A DNA stretch of 64,000 nt from Struthio camelus (taxonomy: Eukaryota; Chordata; Aves; Struthioniformes; Struthionidae): assembly GCF_040807025.1 (NCBI RefSeq), contig NC_090947.1, positions 7,130,001-7,194,000 on the forward strand. Reading direction: 5' to 3'. Each line of letters opens with the position of its first letter. Position 1 is the first letter of the stretch. Below, piece by piece: positions 23,701 through 38,700 of the stretch. The notes beneath the pieces are model-generated. The model saw nothing but the letters and a program-made list of their open reading frames with translations, was not told where the DNA came from and searched no databases. The position numbers were made by a program, and so were the translations under genes.

Positions 23701-26700
23701 TTTGCTGGCAAGTATGACTTTTTAATGACAATCAGTGATGCTTGCATGCTGAAGAGAATGACAAAGAAAATGTGAAATTAGGAAATTCTGTTACTGAGCT
23801 ACCAAGTTTGATGATTATTCACGGGTAGCTATTTTTTGTTTTTCCGAGATTTTGCTTAGTTGGTTTTGAAAAAGATGATGAAACCCCATACTCGAAATCT
23901 ATATAAAGTAACTTTTCCTGTGCTGCATCTTTATTTCATGAGTGAGGTCAGTGATAGAGCTGACGTCTGGATGGGACTCACCGAGGTAGGGAAGGAGGAC
24001 TGAGGACCCTTCATTTATACCCAAGCATGCCTGCAGCATGGGCCCATGACTCCTCTTGAGCAGGCACATAGGCCGCAACTGCTTTTTCATCTGTTTTTCA
24101 GTGTATCAGCCAGAAGAAATGAGCTTATTAGCAAATTTCTCCTGGCCAGTGAAAGTAGGCAACAGATGAGGAATTATCATTGACCAGGATGCTTGGATAT
24201 AGTTGGCCACACAAAACAAAAGAAATATGTAATATTTGTATTTATTCTCTAATTACAGATCCATTCCTTAAAAGCCATAGGCTACCACTGGCAATAGTAT
24301 AATTTGGCCTAATATTCATATATTCTCAGTACAATTGCACCTGGGGGATCAATTAGAGACGCAAGCATTGAGTATGGCTACCTTTTAGAAAATATTTGGC
24401 TAGGAAGCTGGCGTAGTGAATGGGATTGCTGTCCTACAGAAGAAATACAGGTCAGGAAGACAGATTCTACAGTGTTGACCCTGGAGAAGAGCTTTGCCTG
24501 GCAGATACAGAGATGAAGGAGATGTGCCTGCGCTAGATTAGAGCTGATGCAAATCTGTCCTCTCTCAGCCTACTCGGATTTTCTGTGCTAAAAAAGCATA
24601 GATCTTTGGGAGCTCCCAAGGCTATAGCATATATCATGCAAGTGCATCTGTAGCCTCCTAGGTATGTTGCCTGACAGCTTGTGCAGAGACAGACTGTGCC
24701 CTGCTCGGTGGGGTATATGATGCCTGCTCCCTCGTCAAGGTTCAAGGTTGCACTCAGGCCTTACTGCAAGCGTGGCCTGATCTCTATGACCAAGTTTTGC
24801 CAGTAGCACCATCCACATAGGTGGAAAACAAATTCACTCTGTATAAGCAGTAGAGCAGTGCCAGCAAAGCCTCCTGGTGCAAACAGCTCTGCTGATAGAA
24901 GAGAGCTTTCCTCATCCTGGCTAATGTTGTTTGACAAAGGTGGAGCTGCCAGGCCAACAGAAAACCTCTTCTGTCTGAAGTACGCTTCATCCCACTGGGG
25001 GCTCTCCCAGTACGGTCATGCTGGCATCACTATTTCTGCGGAGGGCTCTAAGACAGACAGGCCCCAGGGAGACTGCAGGTTTCAAGCAAATTTCAAAACC
25101 AGGCTTCTATTGGGAACCAGGGAAATTAAGAGAAAAGTGGAATTCTGAGCACAACCCAGCAGCTGGGGACTGACAAGGGACATTAAATACCACAAGACTC
25201 CCCACGAATTCACAAAAATTGCCAGCACTAGGTTTCCTCCTTAACTCCTGTGTTGTGCTGCGGTAAGGCAAAAAAAACCCCGCAATTCTCCTTGCTGATG
25301 GCTGCCAATTCTTCCGCAAACTGCACCAGATGAAGATGAAAGGCTTGGAAAACATTTCTACACGGAACAGAAGAAAGAACTCAAGAGATACAGGGGAAAA
25401 AACACAAGGAAAAAGCAGATTAGTCAGATAGTAATACATGGAAACAGTTACGCTTTGTCAGTTTCTTGCAGTTCGTACTGCAAGAAATGTTTCTTTCCTG
25501 CTGCGTTAAGCTCACCTTCTTTGACTGTGTTCTCTCCATGGCTGTTTGAGTGGTCTGGCAGATCAGTGACCAGGGTGTGGTGAGAGTGTGAATGCCTAGC
25601 GCTGAGGCTTTCCATCTCCGTTGCTGTGTCAGAGCTCCCCCGTCTGGCAAACTTTCCTAAGGTGAAGACAAGAAATAGATAGCTTACATATCTGAGACGT
25701 GCTTGGAGGCAAGAGACAGTAGCTGAGCTTAGAAATTGAAGGATTTGAGTCAGTTGAAGCCCAAGCCTTCCAGGACCCTGTGAAGCAGATCCAGACAGAC
25801 TCTAGCAGGATGGCTCATGGGGGCTCATCAACATAAAGACTGACTGTACAAACTCTCCACAAGGCTCCTCGCCTCAGCACGCACTGATTCAGCTGACATA
25901 GACCCATTCCCACCACCACCCACCAGCAGCTATGGGAAAATGAGACTAGTCATCACTGAAAGACTCCCCACTCTGGAGCGTGTTATAGGAATTTCGTTTT
26001 TGCTCCCCTTGTCCAAAGAGAATAGGGGCATCGGGTTGGCAGTTGCTGAAGCAAAGGAAGTTCTCCAGGAATATAACAACTTACATATCAGAAGATCCTG
26101 GTGAGAGAGGGGAACTTCTCTGAACTAGGCAGGATAGGTTGACCATCAGACCTGAACTATATGACTTCAGTGAAGTGGCAGAAAGAAACAACTGACAGTT
26201 AAGCCAGGATAAGAAGATGGAACCCTTGAGACCAAAGTTTAACAAACTTCTTGGGATGCTGAAGATATGGAAAGGAGCATTTTGGACACTAAGTTTGCTA
26301 TTCTTTAACAAATCTTTAAGTCTCTATATATTACCCATTGAAAAAAATGTGTGCGAACCTTTAAGAATGCACTTGGATAAGCTCAAAATCCCCCCAAAGA
26401 GGGGCATGTCTTCACAATGGAGAGCTTAACAGAAGGATGCCATCTAAACAAGTGGACATGAGAAGGCTCTACCATAACGTTAGACAATCATTTTGCTCCC
26501 TTCCATATCCAAGAAGGGGTGCCAGAATGAAATTCCATGTGCTTAGGAGTAAGTTAGTGAAACAGAAACAATGCCTAGATGCTGCTCAGTGAACTCAGAA
26601 GTCTGAAGAAGGCAACGTTTAGATTTAAACACTGCATCTTAACAATATCTGAAGCGATGCCCCACTTATTTTGTATCCAACATTCACTCGAGGAAAACGG

Positions 26701-29700
26701 AATATTTTTTGCCATAGTCCTCATGACCATATTGCCTCTCCAGAGATTTCTCCTTAGATGGAGGATGCAACCATTACTTGAATCAATTGTAAGCTGCAGT
26801 TGTCCACTGCCTGCTATGACTCAGGGAAAGTGCATTCTAGTGGTACAGTCATGACAACAGGCTGCTCCAATAGCTTTTTTTCCACCAAAGATGGCAAATT
26901 TTCAGAGAAAAAGTGAGCTAAAATGTAAGTCATTCAAGGCCTGCTGTCAGCACAGTTGCCACTTCTGCAAACAGGTGTGTAATGCTGCAGAGAGAGCCAA
27001 GGACATAAGCTGGCAATAGGAGTGATGGAGAAGTAAAGCGTCTCTGCTGTTCTCTGAATATGAACGGCACAGAACCTGGGCAGAGATAACAGTGTCTCAC
27101 CTAATAGAGTGGTTTGCCATCCTCCCCTCTCAATGCCACGCCGGTCCTCTCCGATTCCAGAGAAACTGCCAAAGGAGAAGGTGCTGCGAGTGGGTGAGAC
27201 GTCTAGATGATCCTCATGGAGGAGGAAGGGCACCCCCATCCTTCGTTGCCGCTTCTTCCCCGTATGGTGGAAAGGAATTGATCCTTTGCGCTCACGCTCT
27301 CTATCTTCTTTGCGGCTCTTAAACTGCAGGAATAAGAGAAGCAGAGAGGAGAGCAGGTAGAGGCTTTGAGGGATGTAACTAGTATTTGAGGGAACAGGAT
27401 AAGCGTGTGTGGCCCAGCTGTAACCTTTCACTCTAAGCCTTTCTTCTCGGCCATTCACCTTGATAGCAGCTATCTGCGCTCCGGGATCATACAGGTGTGT
27501 TAAGGAACTCATGCCCCAGGAAGGGATGGCTGTCTTTATATAATTTTATGACATTCTGAAACTGAAGCTAGATTCGTACAATCCACAAAACTGTGCTAAG
27601 CATCTCGGATGGTTGCAAAATCAGATCTTCATCAGATAAAAACATCAGAAAAAGTTCACTAAATTGGCTGGACCTACAGTGAGCGATAGCACTTAAAAAT
27701 CTGTCTGTTAAACAGCACTGTTCGAGTATCCTCCCCCAGATCAGTCTCAATAGGAGAGTGACCTGAAAAGATTTAGTATTGTGGTTGGAATAGGCACATA
27801 AAAACCTATGCAGTAACAGATAAAACTACTTTAAATGAAAAGAGATGCAAGTCTCACATATAGAAGGGTCCAAGTATACCTTCAGCTGCTACTTATCAGG
27901 ATATACAGGTGCTGAATCACAGATAAATCAAAGAGCAATTTTCTTCCACTCACCTTTTTGAAGATGTTCATTCCCAGGTCTGTGGAGAGATCTGGAACTG
28001 CTGGCCTACGCAAGTTGGTCAGTGAAACCTTAGAAAATGCCTCAGTGCTTAGTGATTTTTCCTCCTCGTTACATTTCATTGTAAGATCCTGCAGCTCCCA
28101 ACATAAGAGAATAAGCATAAGGAGAAAGGGAGGATAATCAACTTAAAACCAGAGCTAATACCAAGACCTGTCACAGGAGGGTTGTAGATGAAAAGGCCCT
28201 TCAATTCATCACGCAAAACTTCATTCTTAAATTTAGAGGAAAAAAAAAAAAGGTTTACAGGCTTCTAAAGTTATGGACCTTGTCAAATATTCTAGTCATC
28301 ATGCAAAAAAAGAAAGGCCACTGCGCTGCTACGGAAAGCCACAAGAGTTGTTGTCAATATGGCCTAGTGGCCTGGAAGACTCATGGTCTGCTCTGCTCTG
28401 ATTCTGACCTCAGATATGACCTTGGGTGGCAGATGATCTCCTTGAGGCCTTGTTTTACATTTACAAGCAATCATAATGACCACCCTTTATGACGTGCTTT
28501 ATTTAAGATCCAAGAGAGTACACCCTTAACAATACATTCCTTTAATAACGTATTTTGGAATTGAACTGCAATAAGCAGTGAGATGCCTTCAAGAAAGACT
28601 TGATTTGTAAAAATATTTGCATTATACAGTCTCACAAGTACAAGACTTGCTGTCAAAGTTGCAAGCCTTTTGTTGTTGCCATGTGGGTTATTTTAGGGGA
28701 AGGAAGAGACACAAGAGTGGGCAACACTCATCTTTGACTTTATTTACCCACCGAAGAAACCCAAGACTTTAGATCAGTAAGCAACCTTCACTTGCAGTAA
28801 CAGTGCTTGAGGATCAAATCACTTGCCCACGTCACAGTTCTCTTCCTATACTTGTGAAAGCCCCTATAGCATGAAATATCCCAAGACAGCAAAAGCCTTG
28901 AGAGGAATTTACTGACAGCTCAGCAGAGGGCACACTACACCCCTTCTGCTCTGAGCCAGACACATTACAGTTGCCTACTGTAAAGAAAGGCTTTGCTACA
29001 AAAGGTGGCATAAACTCAGCTCCCGGCCATCTGTTCTCATTAAAGGTCTGATGTCACTTTTCATGCAATGCTTGTGCAGCTGACTTGACCAGATTCCCTC
29101 AGGATAATTTTCTTCTACCCAAATATCAGCTTGCTTCAAACGAAGATGCTATTCTTCCTTATTCTTCTTTGCTTCCCCATCAGAAAGGCTGGGCTGAACA
29201 ACCAGATCATGTTAAAACACCTTTTGCCTCTCAATGCAGATGAAGTGACTCCTTTAATATAGAAGGTTTACATCCTGGCTAACCATTTCCCAGCTTTGCA
29301 ATACACACAAGTGTGCAGCTTTATGCATACGAAGGTCAGCCGAAGCCTGTGATAGTCTTTGCAGCAGAAGCGTTAAGCACCAGCTGCAGAATTCGCAATA
29401 CTGGCATACTGGAGACCCCATGTTTTTCGGAGACTTTTCAAACTAGTCAAAGACTACCCTTAAATCCTTTCAATTTATTTAACAATCTATGAATGAAAAA
29501 GACATACAAAAGAAAGATTCTTCTTCACGGTTGTTTTCAGTCACAGTCAGTCAACGCATGGTTTTAAACCATCCTGCACATATGATTAAAGATTCAGGGA
29601 AGGAGCCATATGCAAAATCCAATAGACAGCAAATCAGATTTCAGCCCTGGCCTCTCTCAATAGCAAGACCAGCCAGTACTTCACGTGGCTTGATCCTTGG

Positions 29701-32700
29701 CTTTTAAAGCTCTTCTGCTCCTTCTGGCTGGAAAAAACATCATGTGAATGTAATTCAGATTCAATACCTTTGCCTGTTAGTTACTAAAGCAGTGTGTTTA
29801 GTAAGTGACTAATGGTCACCAAAAGGACAGAGTGAGGACTAGGGTCTACTGTGACACATGCTGTACAAGCACACAAAGACATAGTCCCAGCTCTGAGAAC
29901 TTCTTAGCGTAGGTATCAAAGCAAACAATACCTTAAAAGTGAATTACAGAGCCAGCTTTCTTCTATAGTGTGGTATAAGACCCATTTTAATGAATTAAGC
30001 TAATACTCATGTTCAAGACTGATTAAAAATGTGACTACCAGTTCTGCGCAGTAGACTATGTGGCATTTATGATATGCATAAGATGGATATGAAAGTAAAA
30101 CAGTTTGGGGGTTGCTACTGTAGATCTTTTTATTTCTGTTTTCTATTGCCTTGCTTTTCCACGACTGTAGATACTCATTCCTTACTTCACTCAACTCTCA
30201 AAGTATTACACTTGAGACTCCTGGCTTTATACTAGTATTGCGACCAGTCGTTACAGCTGCATTGGTCTTATGTTTAATTTAAGCTTTGGCTCTTTGCTCC
30301 TGCAATGTTATTGCAAGACTGTAGAGGTTTGTGAGCCTCCAAAGGTTTCATTTCCTAGACCCGTCCTTGTGCTGAATTCACTGCATACAGGTGCAATGCA
30401 GGTTTTCCTTATCCTATGTTGCCAGGTCTGAAATATGTTCAGACTAAAGTCACTTTCTATAGGAAGGTAGCACTGATCTTACTCACACTTCATCCAGTAC
30501 CCCTTTTCCTTTGCAACAAGGATCGTTGGCATGCTGCATTGAATCTTTTCCTACTCTGCTCTTCAATTTACTAGGCAATGAATGAAAAATATTTCTTGAG
30601 TTCTCCTAACATTTGATCTGAAGTTGTTTACCCCAAGAGTATATTTGAAATGTGATTTCAAGCACACAGACACCAACAAGAAGCGTGAGACTTCTGCTGA
30701 GGCTTAGGGAGATGCTGGGAGCTGACTTGATAAATCCACATTCTGCCTGCTGCTCTGCAGTTTATCAGAAATTCTACTACTCTGTCCCTGATCTGATCTG
30801 CATGCAGTTATTTTTGTCTTTAATCAGTTTCTGGCTGCCACTTTAAAACTATCCCATTGAATCGTGAGTGTCAATATTTTTGGAGAACTTAATTTCCTAC
30901 TGGAAAAGCATTAATTCTACTTGCATCAATCTGTGAACAAAAACGATGACATCCGACTAGGAATTTAAGATCTAGACTGAAGATGCAGGTTTTCAGCATA
31001 TCCCTTGTCTCTTACTGGTGAGTTGGTAAAGTCAACATAAAACCCCGTGAGTTGATATAAAGAAATGACAAATCTTATAAACATTGCCTTGCCTTCTGGA
31101 GGTGGTACTCTCTCCTCTGACTGGCAGAGATCCTTCAGTGAGGAAAGTCCTAATTTAAGAACCTCAGTTAAGCGCCTTCAATTGGCTGGGATGAAACAGG
31201 GCCTAAATGTCTCTGTGTGCTGTACAGAGCTCAGTCCTTGGTGTTGTAAAGAAGGAAGAAATGAGCTGAAACTTCTCCTGCACGGAAGACGCTTTCACCT
31301 CCTCCATCACAGCTGTTCTGCTTAGGAAATTGGAAACCTTTTTAAACAGAATTCCAATTTGATGAAGTACAGTAAAAATACCCAAGACTGACACAGAGGT
31401 TACCAAAAGCAATCAAACCTAGCCCTGAAGGGAAGAATGCCCTGGACAGACTCCTCACATTAACAGCCAAAAAGCACCCAGTGGAATTGCCAAATGGATT
31501 TAACAGAAAAATGTTAGTGGAGAGCAAGAGAAAAAAAAAAGCCTGGAAAAGCAAGGAATAGCCAAGTGTGTGAAAGGAGAAAAGTCTCTCACTATACGGA
31601 GAACCACCAGCACAATGCTAGAGCAAACAGTGCCCACTGAGGACATTTCCATTCACGCTGCTGCTGCGCTGAGAATCACTGACTGCAGGCCCTGCTCCAC
31701 TAGTAGCAACAATGCGTGCAAAATAACTCAGTTGGTCAAAGCAAAGGCAAAGTGACAGTACATGCATGGAAACAGTGAACTACATTTACAGCAATATTCT
31801 CTAATGTACTGTTCCAGTAACTGACATTCCCTCTAGGAGATAACATTACAGAGGATTTTCTGTACATGCACAGCAATCCTACAAAATCCCCATGCAAAGG
31901 TAGATTAAGATTGTATAGTAATTTGTATCACCTGGCCTTTACAGAGCTACGTCAAGCTTTTACAGGGATGAAACAGGCAACAATTTATAGAAATGACACT
32001 AAAATATAGTACAGTTTAAACAGTACCGCCACTTCTGAGCCCTTAAGACCATGAGTAACCACTAGCCCTCATAAAAATCATGTGAACGATTATAAAATCC
32101 TGAGATTTACAATAACAATACCAACAAAATTCATGTTATTTCTATTTGTTTTCTGGTTTATGAGCATCTGGGCTGTATAGGAAAAAAAAATATTCCACCT
32201 CTCCCCCTTATAAAAGTACAGCTCAAAAACTGCCAGATCTCTACAATACGGAAAGCAAGGATTTTAAAGAAAAAAAATGCCAAAAACGTTGAGAATTCTG
32301 ACTAAAAAACCATATTTGACAGCAACATTAACTGAAAAGAGCAGGTGGGGCAGATAGAATCCTGTATTAAATTTTGTAAGGCAGTTCTTCCAACTTAGTA
32401 CGTCCAAATTTGCTGTTAAAAATCCATGACAGGAAAAGAGTTCACAACCTAAAAGTAGCACAAATCAATGAGGAGATTCACTGGAGCTGCAGCAGCAGCC
32501 TCTTTTTATCCCTAGATCAAAAGTGAGCTATCCAAAATAAAAATAACAACAACAACAACAGAATTATGCTCTAACACAAAGCCCTGTAGTGTATCAAGCT
32601 CAGGACACTCCCCAGGATAGCCCCCTTTTCCAGCAAAATGGGGAATAAGTTTTGACACCTATCAGGACAGTTTGTCCACTGGGATTTTGCTGGCAAATAT

Positions 32701-35700
32701 AAAGGTATAAATTACGCAATAAGAATAAAAAAGAGGTTACAACCTGGAGAGCTTTTGCTCACTGTAACTGCTTGCAAAATCTGCTCCAATATTTTAACAA
32801 AATTGGTCACGTGGAATGCCTAGTGCTGTACCAAGCAACAATTCCCTTTCTCTCCACTGGGGGGGGGTTATGACTAAGAGAGCTTGGGGAGTCCTGAGCA
32901 TTATGCTGCAATGCAAAGGCAATATGATTTCTTCTGACAACCGCATTAGGACAATCCCACGTGACAGATTTTTTAATCACATTTCACCCTAGATCAATTC
33001 TCTCAAACCAACCCACAAGCTTCCAGCAATCACCAGTTCCGACTGAGCTAGATTCTGCCTCCAAACCCTCATTATTATAAGGGTCTTTTTCTGAACCAAT
33101 GCATACATCTGACCTGTAGGCAACTAAACCAATACCAGAGCTGTGCTTTTCGCTAGTCATCCAACCACAACTTCCCAGCATCAACACAACAGTTGCTCTT
33201 CTCTTACTGAGGGCAGCTGCTTACCTGAGTTTTGTGGGTATTCACCAGAGAGGGTGCGGCAGCCACCATGGAGCTGCTGCGAGGTCTTGGCAAGGGAGTG
33301 ATCTCTGGCTCAGGTGGTTTCTCCGGCTTTTCCTGTAGCATATGCCTCAGCCTCTGCAGGTAGTACATTAGTGACCACTGTGTGCCCTCCTCAGACCAAT
33401 GCGGCTGCAGCAGGCAGCGCAGCACTGCCACATCAAAGTACGTGGCATAGCGAGACTTCTGGCATGGTGGGATAACCACAGACACCCTGTTTCAAAAGAA
33501 ATAGTAGAAGTGTGAACAGTGAATCTTCAGGGCCCTAAAGCCCTTCCTAGATACACAGCTCTGTGAATAAAGAACTGCTCAAGGAGGATGCATCGCATTT
33601 GTACATCCTACTGTTCTAAAGGGGTCACTCTTGACACCACAGTTCTGTCGTGGCACACACGTTTGTCCAGCCCAGAAGACCCAAGAGCTCCACTAAGTCC
33701 TAGAATCTGGTCACTCATCAAAAGCTGTCCTGCTCCCCTGCCATCTGCAGAAATCATCAGGATGTTCACACAGCTGTGCCTGCTTGAGCTTACAGGGACA
33801 CTGAAACTGACCCTTTGGGACTAAGGCCCTGATGGAGGAAAGCATGACTAAAGGCATGCAAGTGGACACTTAGCTTTTGGGTCCGTAGAGAACTCAGGCA
33901 AAAACACTGTTAAGCATTTTCTTGGATAGGGTTGCTTTCTTAAACGGTGGTCCGAAGATAACCCTCGAGCACCTGGGTTAAGTGAATACTTTGTCTAGCT
34001 GGAAACACACAACTCTGTCATCTGCTGTTCAGATGCTAGTAATATCTGATAAGGAAATATTTACACTTGCACACACCAAGCAGGCAGGACAGCTAATTAA
34101 TTAATCATTTCATCCAATTAAACTGACTCTTATGCAAGTAAAAGCTACTGTTACGGAACTTTTCTTTGCCAAGGTGTGCCAGAGAACGGGACAACGTGTT
34201 AGCGTTCACTATAATTCTCCTGACCTTTTAGGTGGTGTCATTTCCTGATAGTTTCTAGTATGGAATTTCCGTGGTATTTTAGTCTGCAGGCTTGAACTCA
34301 GTGCATGCAAAAGCAAGATGTCTGTACTAAGCCTGAAAAAATGAGACTCCAGAGATTCCACAGACCAAGGATCTTTCCAAGGGATCATATCTTTCTTCAC
34401 AGTCAGTCTTATTGCAATAGCATGCCCATTTTTTTTAACCAAAAATTACTACCATCCCTACACAGAAACTATCAAGTATTAAATTATACTACTTCTAATC
34501 TTCTCTCCCCTTGAACAAAAGTCTAAATCCACACCATTCTATATACAGAGAATCTGCAATTTCTAGCTTGGTCTCCAAGGAATCCTTTTGCCTGCGACTC
34601 AACAGTAACTGTTGACAATATCCTGCTTTTCTGTGAACAGGTTCTTTGCAGGCCTATGTTAAGGTGTAAGCACTGCAGCACTGAAGATAAGAGCCAGGTG
34701 TTTCCTGGAGCCAGGTGCTTACAGCAGAATCCCTGGTGTCATTTATATGCTGCATTGATTGTATACTTACAGGACTGCAAAGATAAGCTTAAAAAGATGA
34801 CTTGACTTTAACTGATACAATATTCGTATTTGATTTTGTAGACCACAAAATCTCTGAATCTCTGAAAACAGAAGCTCTGAAAGGAATTAACTATCCCTGT
34901 CCTAAATCTTTGGAGGGCATCTTCCCCATTTCTCTCCTAACAGAATACAACTGGCCCTTTGTACCTAGCTATTAGGAGACGATCTGTCAGAAGAGGAGGA
35001 GTGAAAGGGACCCAGAGGAACGAGAATGGCATGACAAAAGGTGGTGTGAAATGCTGGGGGACAAGGAACACTGAAGACCTGTCTTTTTTTTTTTTTTTTT
35101 TTAAACTAAATATCTCCAGTCAGTATCTTAGAAATATGCTCCTGTGAACCGGGTACTTCTGCAATTTTTAAGACTCTATCAAAATCAATAGCAATTCCAT
35201 GAATTGTAATCTCAGGCATTTGGGAGACATCATAAGAACACCAAATATTTCTTTTTTAAAAAAAACATTTATTTTTTACTAGCTCTGCTGAAAAACATGC
35301 AAATGACATTGGCAGGGCACCCCCATCTACAGCTGGGTACCACATTCAGAACAGAGGAGTCCAAGGCCATAATCCAGCAGACTATTAGACAACAAGCAGC
35401 AATACTGACTTCAGTGGAACTCCTCTAAATGCTTAAAGTTAAGTGCATGCTTAAGTGCTTTGCTGGATTGCTGCCCAGTGCTACAAAGCTACCCTGCACA
35501 TCCAATGCAGGTACAGGACTGGCAAAGGAGAAAGAAGTGTGCAGTGAATGTTGACACCACTTGGGATCACATGAGTCTCTCCGTGTTACACACTTGCAAA
35601 CAGGGGCCGGTGGGAAGGCTGGTCTTGGAAGAATATGTGCATTTAGAACTCAAAACTGCAGGAGCTCGTTTGCTGCCAGCCCCACAGGCCAATGTTGAAG

Positions 35701-38700
35701 GCACTTGGAGACTGCAGACCAGCCCGTCTGTGTCAGCATATGTCGCTACATTCAATCTATAGCTTGGATGCTTTTCCCCTAGTGCTGTATTCAAGGTAAA
35801 AACGTTACAAGTTTGATGACTTTAAGATGAGCTGTTAAAAAAAGCCCTAACATCTGAATCAGGAAGGAGAAAATAATGATAAACAGAAATACGCCATCAA
35901 TTTTTCTCCCATAAGACTGATGGCAAAGCTGTTTTCATCACAGTCAACACTGTGTCAAACAAAAGCGGCCTGTACAAAAACATAAGCATAGCTGGGATAC
36001 TCAGAGGTATCCCAACAATGGAAATAAAGCTCATTACCTCAAAAGCAAATGTAAAGGATGACGCATAGCTCCCTGATCACACTGCACGGGCCAGATCAGT
36101 GTCTGTGTACAAACAGTATTTCATGCTCCCCTGTAGGGGGCATAAGCATACTCGAGGCACAACACAGCCCACAGCAAGGCATGTTCTCCTTAGGAAATAT
36201 TTGTCACTGAAGTCTATTTCCAAAGCAGAGCGTTCCAGGCAGCAGCTGAATAAAGGGCTGTGGATTTAATTGCTCCACAACGTTACACTGCACCATCTGT
36301 AAAGGGAGAATTTCACTGAGAGGAGCAGGGACCCCAGGATCAGAGGAATGAGCCGTTTGCTTAAGAAACGGCAGAGATACTACCAATTAAAATCTGCGCT
36401 TCATTTAGAATGAAAGCTAGTGTTCGTTCAGGCAGCTCTTGGTTGCCTGTGACGGCGGAGAGAGCGGACGGCAGCCTTCCTTCAGCCCCGGGCCCAAGGA
36501 CAAAGGAACACTGCGGCTGTTGGTACCTGGAGTAAACATTTGTTCCCCGGTTGCCTGTTGCTTGGCAACCAAAGCTCCCTGTACAGTTTTAACTGATCAA
36601 CGAGTCCTGCAAATGAGGAGACATAATGACGCACTCCTCAACGCCTGTCTGAAGCTTCATCTCCATAGCAACCACCAGATCGAGCCTGACAAACTGATCA
36701 CCTGATTCTGTCTTCTTAAAAGGCTGCTTATTTTTCTTTTATGCCTGTGCGCACTCTGAGCGGTAGTGTTTACACACAGAAAGGCAATTCTGTGAACCAG
36801 CAGCCCAACTTCAGTTTCACTGGCTCGCCTTAATACAAACTAACAGAGACCCGGAACTGGCAGCAAGCCTGATGCAAAATCCCAAGGGAAGCCTCCTAAC
36901 AGGCTCAGAGCATAGAGAATAGCTTTGCCCTTTCCACCAGTGAAATGGTTCATCAAACCTCTTCTGAGTAATCAGTTAGAGCCGTTGCTAGATTATAGTC
37001 AGAATCCCACTCCATCCCACATTTCTTCTGTTTCTGTAATGAAGCAACTTCTTAAAACGTTGAAGTGTTTTGGATATGACATTTCCCGAAGGAGATAAGC
37101 ACCAGAACCAAAATTTTCAAGAGGAGTTTAAGGGAGACTCCTAAATCCATAGAGACCTAAAAATATAGCCAGGCATTCCTCTCTTTCCACCCCCTGAAAG
37201 CGTTAAGCAGCCATCAGCTTTATTTACTTCATGACACTAGTGAGTGTCCACAGCACTACTGAAGATCTGGCTCTATCTTTACCTGCCCAAATCTAGATTA
37301 AAGAAGTTAATTTATCAGTGTCATGCTGGAAAATCTTGTCCTGAGCTCTGTAAGGCAAACTGGGAAGATATTTGTGCAGCTAGGCTTTTTTGTTAGTCTG
37401 TTTATTTTAGTTATGAGTGTACAGAAAGCTGACTAAATAGCAGGATACTGAGAAGGCATTAAGGCAGCAATGGAGAGCAGCTTACAAAAATCCTTTGCTA
37501 AAGGGAAAGAAGAAGCAAGCCAGAAAAGATACTAGCCACCCGAAGCTGAATCCAGCTAGGGACGGCTGACCCTGCAGGTTTTTAGTCTGCTTAACTATGA
37601 GAAAACAACATATTAAAAAGACCAAAGAAACTGTCACAACAGTCCAGCTGGAGATTCCTCCAATGAAAGTGGCATTGAATATCAGATGTCACCATCTTGT
37701 TCATCAGCCAGGTGTTAGAACGGATATTTGTTAAATTAAGAGCTTGAGCTACGGATCCACCACCTTTGAGGTGCAGAGACAACAGGAGATTGAAGATTTG
37801 GACTTCTGCGACCTCCACTATTGGGTTACACAAGCCTAACTTTCTGCTGAAGGGGTTTGTACCTGGGATGTGGGGCACCTCTCTCCTGAGAGGTTTGGGA
37901 GGATACACTTCCATCCAAGGAATTTCCACGATGACATGCTGAAACAGTAGCCTTTGGAGGTACAGAATCTGGCTGGCTTGTCTCGCAGACCACTTGCAGT
38001 CCCTTTGGATAGTTTTAATAAAAGGAAATTGGTATATAAACATCATAGTCGCTTCCATATTAGTTTTCTTACCACAGTTTGTGTCTAGACATGACTATTA
38101 CTTACACTATAACACCATGAGAATCTGATCAAGTCTGGGACTTCAAAGCGCTAGGCACTGTACAGGCACAGGGTAAGACATGGCTCTTACCCAAGAAAAT
38201 AAGTAAGACAAGACATCGATCCCTTAAGTTAGGATATGCCCAAGGAGATCATGACAACTACACTCAGTACCCTTTGGTTCCTCTGCAGATAGTGTTGGGA
38301 GCCTTCTGGAGAACTGTGAGAAACAGCAAGTAGGAAGGTGGGCCATAGAAGCAACTGTAATTTCTGAACATGGAATAATTTAGGGCAATAACCGCAAAGG
38401 CTGTTTCAACATTTGCACGAGAAAGACTCCTGCCTCCTTTCCTCCATCAATTTTATTTTTGTATTCCCCTGCCCTGCCCCATAGCTTTCTATGTTAGCTC
38501 ATTTAACCTTAGCATTGAATTTACCTCCATATGTCCAATGTCCAGATTCGGGGATTCACAAGTCACACTCTGATTGTTGGTAGGAGAACTTCTCTTAGCT
38601 GAGAAAAGAAAACAAGGAGGAGGCTATTTCAGGAAACACCTCTAATATTTAAACTATACCAACTGAAAGGATAAACTATTTGCCCACTAAGAAAAACAAA

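Larger units (their letters stand above)
28089..33224. other. UNC80 intron 8
   Basis: A 5.1-kb intron. It holds the MIR-like copy at 28345-28520, a short CAA repeat at 32540-32561 and a G-run at 32860-32868. No other gene recognised. Confidence 0.55.

Noticed and set aside
26934..27512. 192-codon minus-strand open frame
   Set aside because: Only the exon 10 part (27101-27323) is UNC80. The rest is intronic read-through on both sides.
37591..38058. 155-codon minus-strand open frame
   Set aside because: It overlaps UNC80 exon 7 in a different frame. Only the UNC80 frame has correct splice borders, phases and family match.
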